The translations under genes were made by a program, and so were the position numbers. The notes under the pieces are model-generated. The model saw only the letters and a program-made list of their open reading frames with translations. It did not search any database and had not been told where the DNA came from. From Paramyrothecium sp. XJ0827 (lineage: Eukaryota; Ascomycota; Sordariomycetes; Hypocreales; Stachybotryaceae), in contig JAJFPB010000004.1 in the NCBI GenBank assembly GCA_020881915.1, positions 4,960,001 to 5,024,000 on the forward strand: DNA of 64,000 nt, read 5' to 3'. Positions 54,801 to 64,000 of the stretch are shown here, piece after piece. Within the stretch, counting starts at the first letter, position 1, and each line of letters opens with the position of its first letter.

Positions 54801-56148
54801 GAATAGCGTCGACAGCACGCGCATCAATCCTGCCCTGGAGAACACTGCGTTGTCCTTTAGCACGAGCCCAAACTGCACGGATGCATTTGCAACTTTGATG
54901 GCATCACGGACATCGGATACCACCAAGCACCCTGCTGTGATTCCAGGAAAGCCAACATCTGGATCACCAGATCACAAAAGTCTGGAAGGTACCCTAGACC
55001 CCTATTTGCTTGGATATAAATGCTCGTCTGGTCTACGTCGCTTTGCCATGAAATGGAATAACCGGCAGGCAGTGTTTCCAGATGATGCCGAGAGGTGGCA
55101 TGACTCCCCGTGCCAGAAACTCTCGCCTATGATCTTTCCAGTTCTCTGGAAGAATGTGGAAGCCATAAATTCAATGCTGGATGCTGGGTATATGGTCGAC
55201 AGTCCAACACTAAATGTGGCAATACTTCGCAATTTGCCCCTCGATCTGATTGAAAGACTACTTGAGCGCTGCGACGATATAAATGCGGAGAATGGCGCCA
55301 ATCATTTGTACCTGGCGCCTAATACTCCACTTTGTCTTGCAGTGAGATCTGAAAATGTGGACTTGGTACGTTCTTTGCTTGATCATGGCGCAGACGTAAA
55401 TTTGAGGTCCTTCAACAAGCCGGATCCACTAGACTTATTCCTTCCAATCAAAACAACTACTACTGCACTCAACGAGGCGATTGCACTGGGAAACTTGGAC
55501 TTGGTCTCTTATTTGCTCGATAGAGGTGCAAAAATCAATGACATAGTACAATCCAGTGGGGATACTTATGAGGAGGCCGAGTTGCAACATGCAGCAGCGG
55601 AAGGATACATAGGCATCATGAGACTCCTTCTTACGCATGGAGCCAATCCGATTGTCCGGGGAATTGCTCAGGAAAATGGGACAGCTCTTGAAGTCGCAGC
55701 CGCCAAAGGTCGTTTAGATGCGGTCCAGTTTCTTTTGGACTTTGGTGTCGATACGGAGAGTTTTGGACGAGCTTCATACGTCAATGCGGTGCACTTAGCA
55801 AAGCATAATGGCTTTACGGCTGTTGAGAATGCTCTCAGAGGTCACAGAATATGGACTTCGGATGACAGTGACCTCGAAAGAGTTCTCCCACCTCAATCAA
55901 GGGCCATCTTTCGAGGGATAATCAAATCGTCGCCATGCAGACATGTCGGAAAGAGCAGTGTCGAATTTGTTGGCCATCTAGAAGAAAGAACAATGGACAA
56001 AGCTCTCATGGAAGATTCTATTAGTGAAAATGCAACTACTCTAGGACAGGTGATCTTTACTGAGTCGGATGAGAGACGCAACACGATCCTTCAAGATCTT
56101 TTGGGTGTAGCTGAGGCACCATTTATGCCCATAGATTTTGCTCTTTAG
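51884..56148 (+). CDS. Clr5-domain ankyrin-repeat protein
   Basis: Three exons, 51884-52032, 52087-52289 and 52349-56148, give 1383 aa. The introns are 54 and 59 nt. Exons 1 and 2 rebuild the Clr5 domain: EDWDPWRSFIRREYI, LHQVLAALRARGFMVT, then QLESKLKTWNFRKNLQPNIW. The remainder is a long helical region followed by many ankyrin repeats from about residue 400 to 1300 (PLTYAVAVGSLHLTTVLLDAGA, SPLHAAVERESTEACKTLLEMGA, TPLCLAVRSENVDLVRSLLDHGA, LEVAAAKGRLDAVQFLLDFG). Clr5 was named after a regulator but mostly occurs as the N-terminal module of large fungal repeat proteins. The domain pair suggests a scaffold or recognition protein, which is inference. Calling the gene from 52342 alone loses the Clr5 domain. 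Confidence 0.88.
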
Positions 56149-57507
56149 ACTTTACTCTGCGGAGAGTATGGCGATACATCCACTGGACTATTATGCATGG
56201 CGAATTTGGCTCGGTTAGCATGATATGATGTTAACTGTTGGCTGTGGATACAATGTTTCAGTGAATGGTCGAAGGAGATCAAGCCAATGAAGCGACTGTT
56301 AAAAGTCCCAACACCTAAGAGTTGTCGAATTCTCCGTTACTCGTCCTATTCTGCCCACACGATCAGATCAATGACTAACTTCTCAATTGTTGTAACTGGT
56401 TGGAAAAACACGACGAGAGCACGTGAGCAGGTACTCCGATAAATATTCATCGAAATATAAGTACAACTCTACAGCTTTACGGGACCCTCTCAACTATATC
56501 CGGTTTCAAGGATATTCCAACTTCGAAACGATGGCCAAGTGTAATGATATAAGCAAGGGGGGTTTTACGCATGCCCCTATATAACCCCGCAAATACTTCT
56601 GGGATATCAAAGCAAGCACTTCAAGCCAATCCGGAGCGTTAAAGAAGAATCTGCCATGATCAGAAACCCCACAGCAACATTTGAGACCAGCCTCCTTGTT
56701 ACCTTCCAGGTCCACTCAAGCGAATCGGCTATAACCAACCATCTTGTCGCCTGCCCGCCTTTGCTTTGATGTTTGTAGTGATTTGCCGGCTCTTTGCCAA
56801 GATTTAATGCTTTTGTATACGGAGGGCCCGCAAATGCATGGTTTGGGGGGTGGGGGGTTAAACAAAATAGGCTAAATGTGTACCAGCGTCATGTGAAGTC
56901 TTCCACTATCCGCTCCATACAATTACTGACTTATCAAGCAAGGGGAAGCTTATATAGCCTCAACAAAACAGGCTAATTCTTTAAATTGGTCTCTTCATTT
57001 ACTGGAATTACTTTATTACATGAACTCGCGGGTTTTGAGTAGTATATTTGGGTCGTCCCAATGGGATGTCACGGGGCAAGTGGTCAGGGGCGTCTAATTT
57101 GTCAAGAAGACTCGAAACATTTTGGTTGGAGATCGCAACAGGAAGTTAATATCTTAATAGAGACATACAAAACAGCTCTTTAGTATTCCTGGTCATGAAT
57201 GTGGTTCTCACTACAGCATCTGGTTGATTGCCCCGACAAGAACAGCCGATGCTGATCTTTACCAGCTTCGTAGTTCGGTAATTTGTTCACCTCCACTTGC
57301 TGAGACTAGTCATGTCGGTCATACAGCATCACCAGCGTGTGACATGGTGCTTGGAACTCATTTAACCGCTGGTGAGTGAAATTTGCGGAGACTGTTTTAT
57401 AAGACACAAATTCGTCCTAACGCGAAGGCTCATTGAGAGGGCATTTTATCAAGTGCATCCTCCTAACACTCTCCCTTCATTGATACCATAGCATCAGCGG
57501 TTAAGCC
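56149..57507. other. Intergenic, no supported gene
   Basis: 1.36 kb. It has a G-rich run near 56845-56860 and short AT-rich stretches. The right end should hold the xylanase promoter. Confidence 0.5.
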
Positions 57508-58781
57508 ATGCGTCTCTGTTTCGCCTCTTTCGTGGCCTTGGCCATGTACAATGGATCCGTCATGGCCAACCCCTTGCCGTAGGTTTATCTTCACTACCTG
57601 AATTTGGCTCCTGTTAATCACATCGTCTTCGCGGTAGTACTGTTGAAGCAAGACAGGCTTCAGGGCTCCACGCTGCCATGGTGGCCGCGGGAAGACAATA
57701 TTTCGGCACGGCTCTAACAATTCGTAACGATGGGTCAGAGACCAATATTATCAATAACAAGGATGAAATCGGATCCATCACACCCGAGAACGCTATGAAA
57801 TGGGACGCCATCCAGCCAAGCCGTGGCCAATTCAACTGGGGCTCAGCTGATCAGCATGCCAACTATGCCACGCAACGAGGCTACCAGCTTCGTTGCCATA
57901 CACTCGTTTGGTACAGCCAACTCCCACAGTGGGTTGCGAATGGCCAGTGGAACAATCAGACCTTGCAGCAGGTGATGCAGGCACACATCAACGCTGTAGT
58001 AGGGAGGTACAGGGGAAGATGCACGCATTGGGACGTTGTCAACGAAGGTGTGCCTCAAACAAGACAATCACTATTCCCTGTAGCCAACCCAATTAATGGT
58101 CTCAGATGCTGATAGTTGGCTGACAACGCGCGTCTAGCATTGAACGAAGATGGAACGTACCGTAACAATGTGTTCCTCCGCGTCATCGGAGAAGCCTACA
58201 TCCCGATCGCGTTTCGCATGGCTTTGGCGGCTGATCCCAATGCAAAGCTTTATTACAACGATTACAACCTAGAGTATGGCGGTGCCAAGACCCAGGGTGC
58301 GATCCGCATTGTAAAACTCATTCAGTCATACGGAGTGCGAATTGACGGCGTGGGACTGCAGGGTCACATGGTGACCGAGAGCACCCCCACGCAGAGCACG
58401 CCGACTCCTGCACGCGCTGTCATGGCTGCAGTCCTGCAAAGTTACGCTGATCTTGGTGTCGACGTTGCCTATACCGAGGTCGACATCCGCATGAGAACAC
58501 CGGCCAACACACAGAAGCTCCAACAGCACGCGGATGCCTATGCCAGGCTTATCGGATCGTGTATAGATGTACAACGATGTGTTGGCATCACGGTTTGGGT
58601 GAGTGAGGTCTGGATATATACTGCAGGACCGATTGCGCTAACACATTCTCAGGGTATTTCGGACAGGTATTCTTGGGTACCGGGCACATTCAATGGCGAG
58701 GGCGCGGCGCTGCTGTGGAATGACAACTTTCAGAAGAAGCCAGCGTACACGTCTACGCTGAACACTATTAATGCTCGATGA
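57508..58781 (+). CDS. Secreted endo-1,4-beta-xylanase, GH10
   Basis: Four exons, 57508-57578, 57638-58049, 58116-58598 and 58653-58781, give 364 aa. A signal peptide (RLCFASFVALAMYNGSVMA) is cut by the first intron soon after its end. GH10 landmarks follow: YFGTALTI, TPENAMKWD, HTLVWYSQLPQWV, THWDVVNE with the acid/base Glu at 160, LYYNDYNLE, GVGLQGH, the nucleophile Glu in YTEVDIR (282), and VWGISDRYSWVPG. No carbohydrate-binding module is seen. The second intron uses a weak donor (GTGCCT at 58050); the usual GTGTGC two bases earlier breaks the frame. The last intron is 54 nt, so failing to remove it would insert 18 residues without a stop. The enzyme cleaves plant xylan outside the cell. 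Confidence 0.92.
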
Positions 58782-59193
58782 TGTTTTCAAATGTCTAGTC
58801 TGAGTAGTGAAAATTTAGTCAATATGCCAAGGAAGCCCTCCCTCATATCAAAGTATTCACACCTGACCTACACGCAGTGATGGAAACGCGCAAGCGCTCA
58901 CATGTATCACATTGACCATCGGCAATTGAGAGCTCAAGTTCATGATTGAAGGTGAGTATCATTCTAGATTATTATTTATCTTCAGCCATTATCGCTGAGG
59001 TAAGACTTATATTAAACCCTCTATCGTGCTACCCCCGGAACGCTCAAGAGCATGTGACACCAATTTTGTAGCCAGCGACCACACCATGAAAACAGTAGTA
59101 TTCTGGTAGATGCTGGTCAATGACTCCAAGTTGCACTGTTGCATCTTCCTAGCCAATTGATTCCTCCTAGTTCATAGATCCTGAGGACATCTG
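58782..59193. other. Spacer, no supported gene
   Basis: 412 bp between the xylanase stop and the small minus-strand frame. Nothing recognised. Confidence 0.5.
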
Positions 59194-59505
59194 TCAGCGT
59201 TCTCTGTCATTCAATCCTCCTTTGATAGACTCAGGCTTACCCCTGTGGCTTTGAGGTGATGCTAGAGCATATCGCCTCCACTCCTCCGCAGGGCTCCTGG
59301 TGACGAGCAATTGTTCTCGTGAGCCGTGTTCATGATCTAAAATCTGATGCCACGAATGCTTCGGCGCTGTGATAGAGCCCAACGCAGATGTGATTCGTGC
59401 GGAAACTTTGGTAACGGGCGACGTTGTCGTCGCTGAAGCAGCAAGCTTCATTTTGGTCTCCTCGGATACGGTGTAGACTGGGGGAGGTGGGTATCTCGAA
59501 GCCAT
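59194..59505 (-). CDS. Small hypothetical protein (103 aa)
   Basis: Open frame from the ATG at 59505. The start MASRYPPPPVYTVSEETK is followed by a Ser/Thr-rich helix-like segment and an orderly middle (ALGSITAPKHSWHQILDHEH), then SPAEEWRRYALASPQ. The composition looks protein-like and not random, and it is soluble with no signal peptide. A GTAAGC near 59242 could be a donor for another exon. I do not recognise the family. Confidence 0.45.
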   Translation of the reverse strand: MASRYPPPPVYTVSEETKMKLAASATTTSPVTKVSARITSALGSITAPKHSWHQILDHEHGSREQLLVTRSPAEEWRRYALASPQSHRGKPESIKGGLNDRER

Positions 59506-60987
59506 CACGACGACTGAATACGTTTGTTCAAATTTGATCTCTTTTGCAAGTCTTCGTATCGTTTTCGGTGGCTATGTGTGCGTTTCTTCGAGCTTTGTGA
59601 TGTCGTGCTTGAGGTTTCCCTTTTCATAGAGGCTGTCCATAGAAGAAAGCGATCCCTTATATACCACAGTGCTGCGATCAAAATACGTCATTGTGTCAAG
59701 GGTCGTGAGTTTTGCTTATCAATCCCACGAAGTTTTCGATCGGCTGATACGGCTCATTGTCGGATGCAATGACTCGGAATTTTGAAGCCTGGAGCCTCAG
59801 ATTGGGTTCAATATATGACCCGACCGTATCATGAACGAGACTGACAGCCTTGTAGGGACGGTTGTGCTCATAGGTTGTGCCCTCACCAGGGGGTCCAGTC
59901 TTAGCCGCGTGGGCTTCCAGACGATGTGATGCAAGTAAGCCACCTGCATCAATTTGGCAGGGATGCTACTCAGTGGCTCGCTTAGCTTATCAATCTCCAG
60001 TGAAACTTTTGCCGTATGACTCACGACGCGAGCAAACCCCAACCACGATACTGGATTTAATTACTCTTTAAGTCCGCCCCAATATCGAAACGAGACCTCC
60101 AACGAACATCATATGCCGCAAAGAAAGTCAATTCGGCGCAGTTTGCCACCTGAAGCGGTTAGCGCAGATCTTATCTCCGGTCACAGCGCACAAAAATGAT
60201 CTTGCACTTTTCCTACGTGGCACTTCTTGGATGTAAGCGGCCAGGCAGACGTTCTGCACCATGACACTTCGACTACATCTACTCCAGATCAGCCCATACT
60301 CCTACTCACAAGTTTGTCAACCGTCAGGCTGCCGGATTTTACACCGCCTTTGCGTTGCTTAACGGTTGGCACAATGGCTTGTAACGAAAAAAACCAAGCC
60401 CAGCGCAGGATATCCAACGACTGATGAAAGGTAGGCAACCTTCCGCCCTTGACCAATTGCAAAGACCTTTGCATTATGGTTCTTGTCACGGTATCAGCCG
60501 AGTCAAAGTGGATGCGCCCAGCATCTGAAATGAAAAGCACGAAAACATGAAATTGGCCCGGCATTATTCGTCCCGGCCAATCGCAGTCACGAGACCATAT
60601 GCTTGGACATTTAAGATTGTGAAGAAACCAATGCCCAGATCTCGCTACATGCTGCACAGCTGATTGGGTTTGGATGAAAAGATAAGAGCACGAATTGTTT
60701 CTGTGTACTACCGCCAGTACGTTGACCAGGCTTCATCAGAACGAGCGCAAATCTCACCGCGAGCATTCTAGCGTGACATGTCCTTTGTTATCGCATCGCC
60801 GAGGCCCGCCGCAGTCATCAACTACCCTATACTTGTGATTCAGTCACGTCTGTTTTGGTTACCTCGCCTTAGCTAATCGCGCCGCGAGCAGTAAAATAGC
60901 TTTCGTCGGCTTCCACTTGTTATAGCTAATGAATATTCTTGACAAATCACCCAGTAACATGTTGAAGCCATTCGTACACTCTCCAGA
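59506..60987. other. Intergenic, no supported gene
   Basis: 1.48 kb upstream of the Zn2Cys6 regulator. Several short open frames on both strands (59524-59772, 60289-60657) show no domain. Confidence 0.5.
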
Positions 60988-63398
60988 ATGTCCGCATATT
61001 CACTGCCACCACGAAAGCGTCGCAGAACCCGCTTGGCCTGCAATTCATGCCGTGTTCGCAAAATCGGATGCGACGGCGCTCGACCGGTTTGCGCATCGTG
61101 TGCCCTGAAAGAACCGCCCAGCCAATGCGTGTACACCAACAATGCCCATGATATGCCTGTTTTGTAAGCTGTGAACTCGTCCCAAGCCAATAGTTCTTAT
61201 GCCGTGCTCAATTGACGCTGTTGTCTCGGAACCGAAGTGCAACAAGCAGCCAGAGGGAACAAAATGCCGGGAACACTGCTCCAATGGAGTCCCAGCGACG
61301 CTCTCCTCACGAGGCAACACTGGCAGATTTGTTGTCGTCTGGTACGTTCATTTGTCTGGCTGACATGGGCCAATTTGGTCAATGCTGATGACCATAGCGA
61401 GTGGCCTGGGGCGTACAGACGGACAGGGCTACTCACCATACCCTCAAAGCACTCAAATTTCAGGCTCCAGGGAAGAAACAAACCAAACACTTACATTCGG
61501 GCCATCTTCAAATTTTTCTTTCATGCGAAAAGTCGCTGCAACGGCAAAACAGACCGAAGATGGCCAGTTTGAGCGGAACAACGCAGCGTTCAGCCATATT
61601 GACAAGTTTATAGAAGACGCGAGCGGCTTTCCCGCAACTCAACCCCAGGATCTGACGTACGATTTGGACACTGTTGCATTACCGGAGCGGTCTCTCGCAG
61701 ATGACATCCTTGGAGCTTACTGGGACTTGTTGCATCCTCTGTTTCCTATGCTGCATCAACCGTCCTTTGCTACCGCTTACGAAAAGCTATGGCAACCATC
61801 GGCGCCTTCCCGCTCCAGTGGCCGTAGGGAGGAGCAAATTTTGTTCTACGCGACATTGAATATTGTTCTCGCCTTAGGATCAAGGGTGAATGAGAAGCTC
61901 CCCTCACAGCAAAGGACTCGACTCGCCGACGCTTTTTACCAACGATCACAACGTCTCGTCTCCATAGAAACTCTCGATGTATTTTCTTTGGAAGTTGTGC
62001 AACTGCTGCTTCTGAGAGGACTATACCTACAATATACTCCCTATGCCAGTCGCTGCTGGAATACGGTCGGCGTGGCACTACGCGTGGCGCAGGGTTTGGG
62101 CTTGCATCTGGACCAAAGTGGTTCATCCTCATCCGCTGACAACTTGAGACGCGAGATGGGGCGAAGGATCTGGTATCATTGTGTCTTCTTGGATCTGTAT
62201 TACCTCTCCTGAATTGTCATCAACTTCATACCAGACTGTAACTAACATGTCGCCAGACTGTCGGCCACCACATTTGGTCGTCCGGTTTTCCTCCGCCAGC
62301 CTTACTTGGTCCCATTGCCCAGGGATCTGGACGATGAATCCTTGACAGTACCTGGCAGTGGGCATTCAGCCCAAGGAAAATTATCTCGCATATCATTCTT
62401 CATTCATTCCATCAAACTATGTGGTATTTGGAATGAAATTCTGGACAGAGTGTATCCTCCGGGAAATGGTCGAAATGCCGTGAATGATACTGATACAGCC
62501 CCCTCAGATGTCAGCGTTGTGCACAGCCTATGCTCGAGACTTGATCAGCTCCTGGACGATTTGCCAACTCATCTCAAAAGCGAAGATTGCGGAAATGACC
62601 ACAGTGGACCCTCAGTCAACTGTTTCCGAATGCAGGCGAGAGTTATGGAGTCGAGGTTGGTCCAAACATCAGCCAGAAAAGGACTGTGCTGACATCTGCA
62701 GAGTTCTATATCTGCGACTCCTGCTCCTCCGACCTTCACTCATCACTGCTGTGCAGCGACGTGGCTCAGATCAGAAGGCGACAACAAAAAGAAACGCAGC
62801 TTCTCACTTGCGGGAGAATGCCTTAAAGGATATCAACCTGCTTTGTGTCTCCACGGCCCACACCGTCCTTGAGGTGCTACACCAGGATATGAGCAGCAGA
62901 CTCAGCACCTCTGCATGGCATGCTTTGCTTTGTACGTCTAATTACGCATGAAAAGTCTCCTGCTTACCAGTTGAAGATACCTTTGCCGCTACCTCGGTCT
63001 TACTTGCTGCTAGCTTGTGTCCTGAGCTAGAAGTAAACTTTGAGATCGATCCCGCCAAGGCGTCCTGGGAGAGAGCTCTAGCGATATTTGAGTTTTATCA
63101 GCCGTCCATAGATTCCGCCAAGAGCATGCTCGAAGCTCTTCAAATGTATCGTCTGCGTCTAACGACGGGGGGTCGTCAAGGTTCGTAGAGATCCCTTCTT
63201 TTCGAGGAACCTCTTGTAGGTACTAACAACACCACCGATTTTCACGTTGAATCAAACACTAGTCAAACGGATGACAACTGGTTGTTTGATCATGCCTCAT
63301 CTATTGATGAAAGCTGGTGGATGTCGATGATAGAGGAGTGCGATAGTATCTTTGCCTCGGACATGGTTAAGGATGACTCGTCCTCTCAGCACACCTAA
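60988..63398 (+). CDS. Zn2Cys6 transcription factor with fungal-specific middle domain
   Basis: Seven exons, 60988-61163, 61238-61341, 61398-62196, 62257-62655, 62702-62931, 62971-63180 and 63220-63398, join in frame to give 698 aa. Introns run from 39 to 74 nt. Exon 1 carries a basic run (KRRRTR) and the binuclear zinc cluster with six cysteines in the standard spacing ([19 protein letters not shown], then ASC and QC). Exon 2 is a Ser/Gln-rich linker. Exons 3 and 4 are the fungal transcription factor domain ([62 protein letters not shown]). The C-terminus is acidic and aromatic ([17 protein letters not shown]), a plausible activation region. Such regulators often control neighbouring metabolic genes; the partial SnoaL-like gene next door is the nearest candidate. 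Confidence 0.88.
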
Positions 63399-63824
63399 TC
63401 GAGAGGCGGAAGGGTTTGTTGGCATTTACAGTGAACATGTCGACGAAGTAAGTAGCCTTGAGGCTAAATTTGGTTATGATATTCAATTCAAGAGCAATGC
63501 CTTTCCAATATTATGGCTACAAGCAGAGCAGCGGCCACACCCCAGTGGCCTGGTACCGTCAGGTTTTTGTGGTGACTCCATATTAGCAAGATCATATTTA
63601 ACAAGCCCGATTTTGTTTTATCTGGTCGCTAAAGCTTAGCTCTTCAACATAGCACATGAAACCACCGTGTCGCATTCGAAAAAAAGAAGAAAAAAGAAGA
63701 AAAAAGAAGAAAAAAGCCACCACTTTTACGTTGTCCAAAGCTGCCCAAAATCGTTAGCTTAGCTCTTGTCATTTTGCACCTCAACAGAAGCATTCAATTA
63801 TCTTAAGACGTTTGTGTATATAGC
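63399..63824. other. Spacer with simple repeat
   Basis: 426 bp between two convergent gene ends. It contains the AAAAAAGAAG repeat listed separately and no gene. Confidence 0.5.
63679..63716. repeat. (AAAAAAGAAG)n minisatellite
   Basis: Three to four perfect copies of a 10-bp A/G unit in 38 bp. Confidence 0.9.
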
Positions 63825-64000
63825 CTATCGTGGTCCTGGAAGTTTGATCATTCCAATCTGTGTCATGATGCCAAGCAAGTCCGGTTGTCCATATTCTCCG
63901 ACAATCATCCCCTCATCAAATCTGTATATGTTCAATGCGGACGAGACGAAAGATTTCCCAGTGGCAGGAGCTCCCAAAAATTCACCCCGATGTGTACCCC
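63825..64000 (-). CDS. SnoaL-like ester cyclase family protein (partial, cut by window edge)
   Basis: The minus strand from the right edge reads continuously for 57 codons to a TAG at 63827-63825. The sequence has the SnoaL/ester-cyclase C-terminal signature: HRGEFLGAPATGKS, then NIYRFDEGMIVGEYGQPD, then LLGMMTQIGMI. Members are small (about 130-150 aa) cone-shaped alpha+beta barrels. Some close polyketide rings and many are of unknown function. The start lies beyond the window. It is convergent with the Zn2Cys6 regulator. Confidence 0.75.
   Translation of the reverse strand, partial: GTHRGEFLGAPATGKSFVSSALNIYRFDEGMIVGEYGQPDLLGIMTQIGMIKLPGPR

Noticed and set aside
58599..58652. Read-through of the last xylanase intron
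   Set aside because: The 54-nt segment has no stop, but it interrupts the conserved VWG-ISD motif and has good splice signals, so it is treated as an intron.

Overview
The window reads as nuclear DNA of a filamentous ascomycete (Pezizomycotina), probably plant-associated. Introns are short (about 40-75 nt, GT..AG, often a CTGAC-like branch site). The gene families are typical of such fungi: HET and HeLo incompatibility domains, a Clr5 domain, a Zn2Cys6 regulator, P450s, an MCT-like transporter, PL3 pectate lyases and a GH10 xylanase. No prokaryotic operons, CRISPR arrays, rRNA or tRNA genes were seen.

Layout. 1.3-4.8 kb (-): one intronless 1151-codon reading frame joining a methyltransferase-like region, a BBE-type FAD oxidase, an animal-type phosphomevalonate-kinase-like P-loop domain and an adenine phosphoribosyltransferase-like domain. 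6.0-9.0 kb (+): when two introns are removed, one 961-aa protein carries HeLo, ubiquitin-conjugating E2, ankyrin and Cys-rich zinc-finger segments. 10.6-13.1 kb: two convergent PL3 pectate lyases. 16.6-19.5 kb: a domesticated reverse-transcriptase-related (rvt) gene. 20.4-29.1 kb: a DOMON/copper monooxygenase, an MCT-like transporter, a P450 and a beta-lactamase-fold hydrolase. 29.6-32.8 kb: repeat-rich spacer in which one repeat copy is split by 1.1 kb holding a hypothetical gene. 32.8-34.5 kb: a P450 with a damaged splice acceptor. 34.8-41.9 kb: an M64 metallopeptidase gene whose last exon is interrupted by a 5,185-bp hAT element with a perfect 8-bp target-site duplication. The element's transposase carries two frameshifts. 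42.4-44.7 kb: a zinc metallopeptidase with a jacalin-like tail. 47.3-56.1 kb: a four-helix membrane protein, a HET-domain protein and a Clr5-ankyrin protein. 57.5-58.8 kb: a GH10 xylanase. 61.0-63.4 kb: a seven-exon Zn2Cys6 regulator. The right edge cuts a SnoaL-like gene.

Three themes appear. Secreted plant-polymer enzymes (two PL3, one GH10) and secreted peptidase or redox proteins suit life on plant tissue. HeLo-E2-ANK, HET and Clr5-ANK proteins belong to self/non-self recognition and large repeat-protein repertoires. The MCT/P450/serine-hydrolase trio could be a small catabolic or specialised-metabolism module, but nothing proves it. The most unusual items are the HeLo-E2-ankyrin-zinc-finger fusion, the four-part enzyme fusion, and the hAT insertion that can be placed to the base. 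All exon structures were read by eye from frame continuity and splice signals; no search or transcript data were available.
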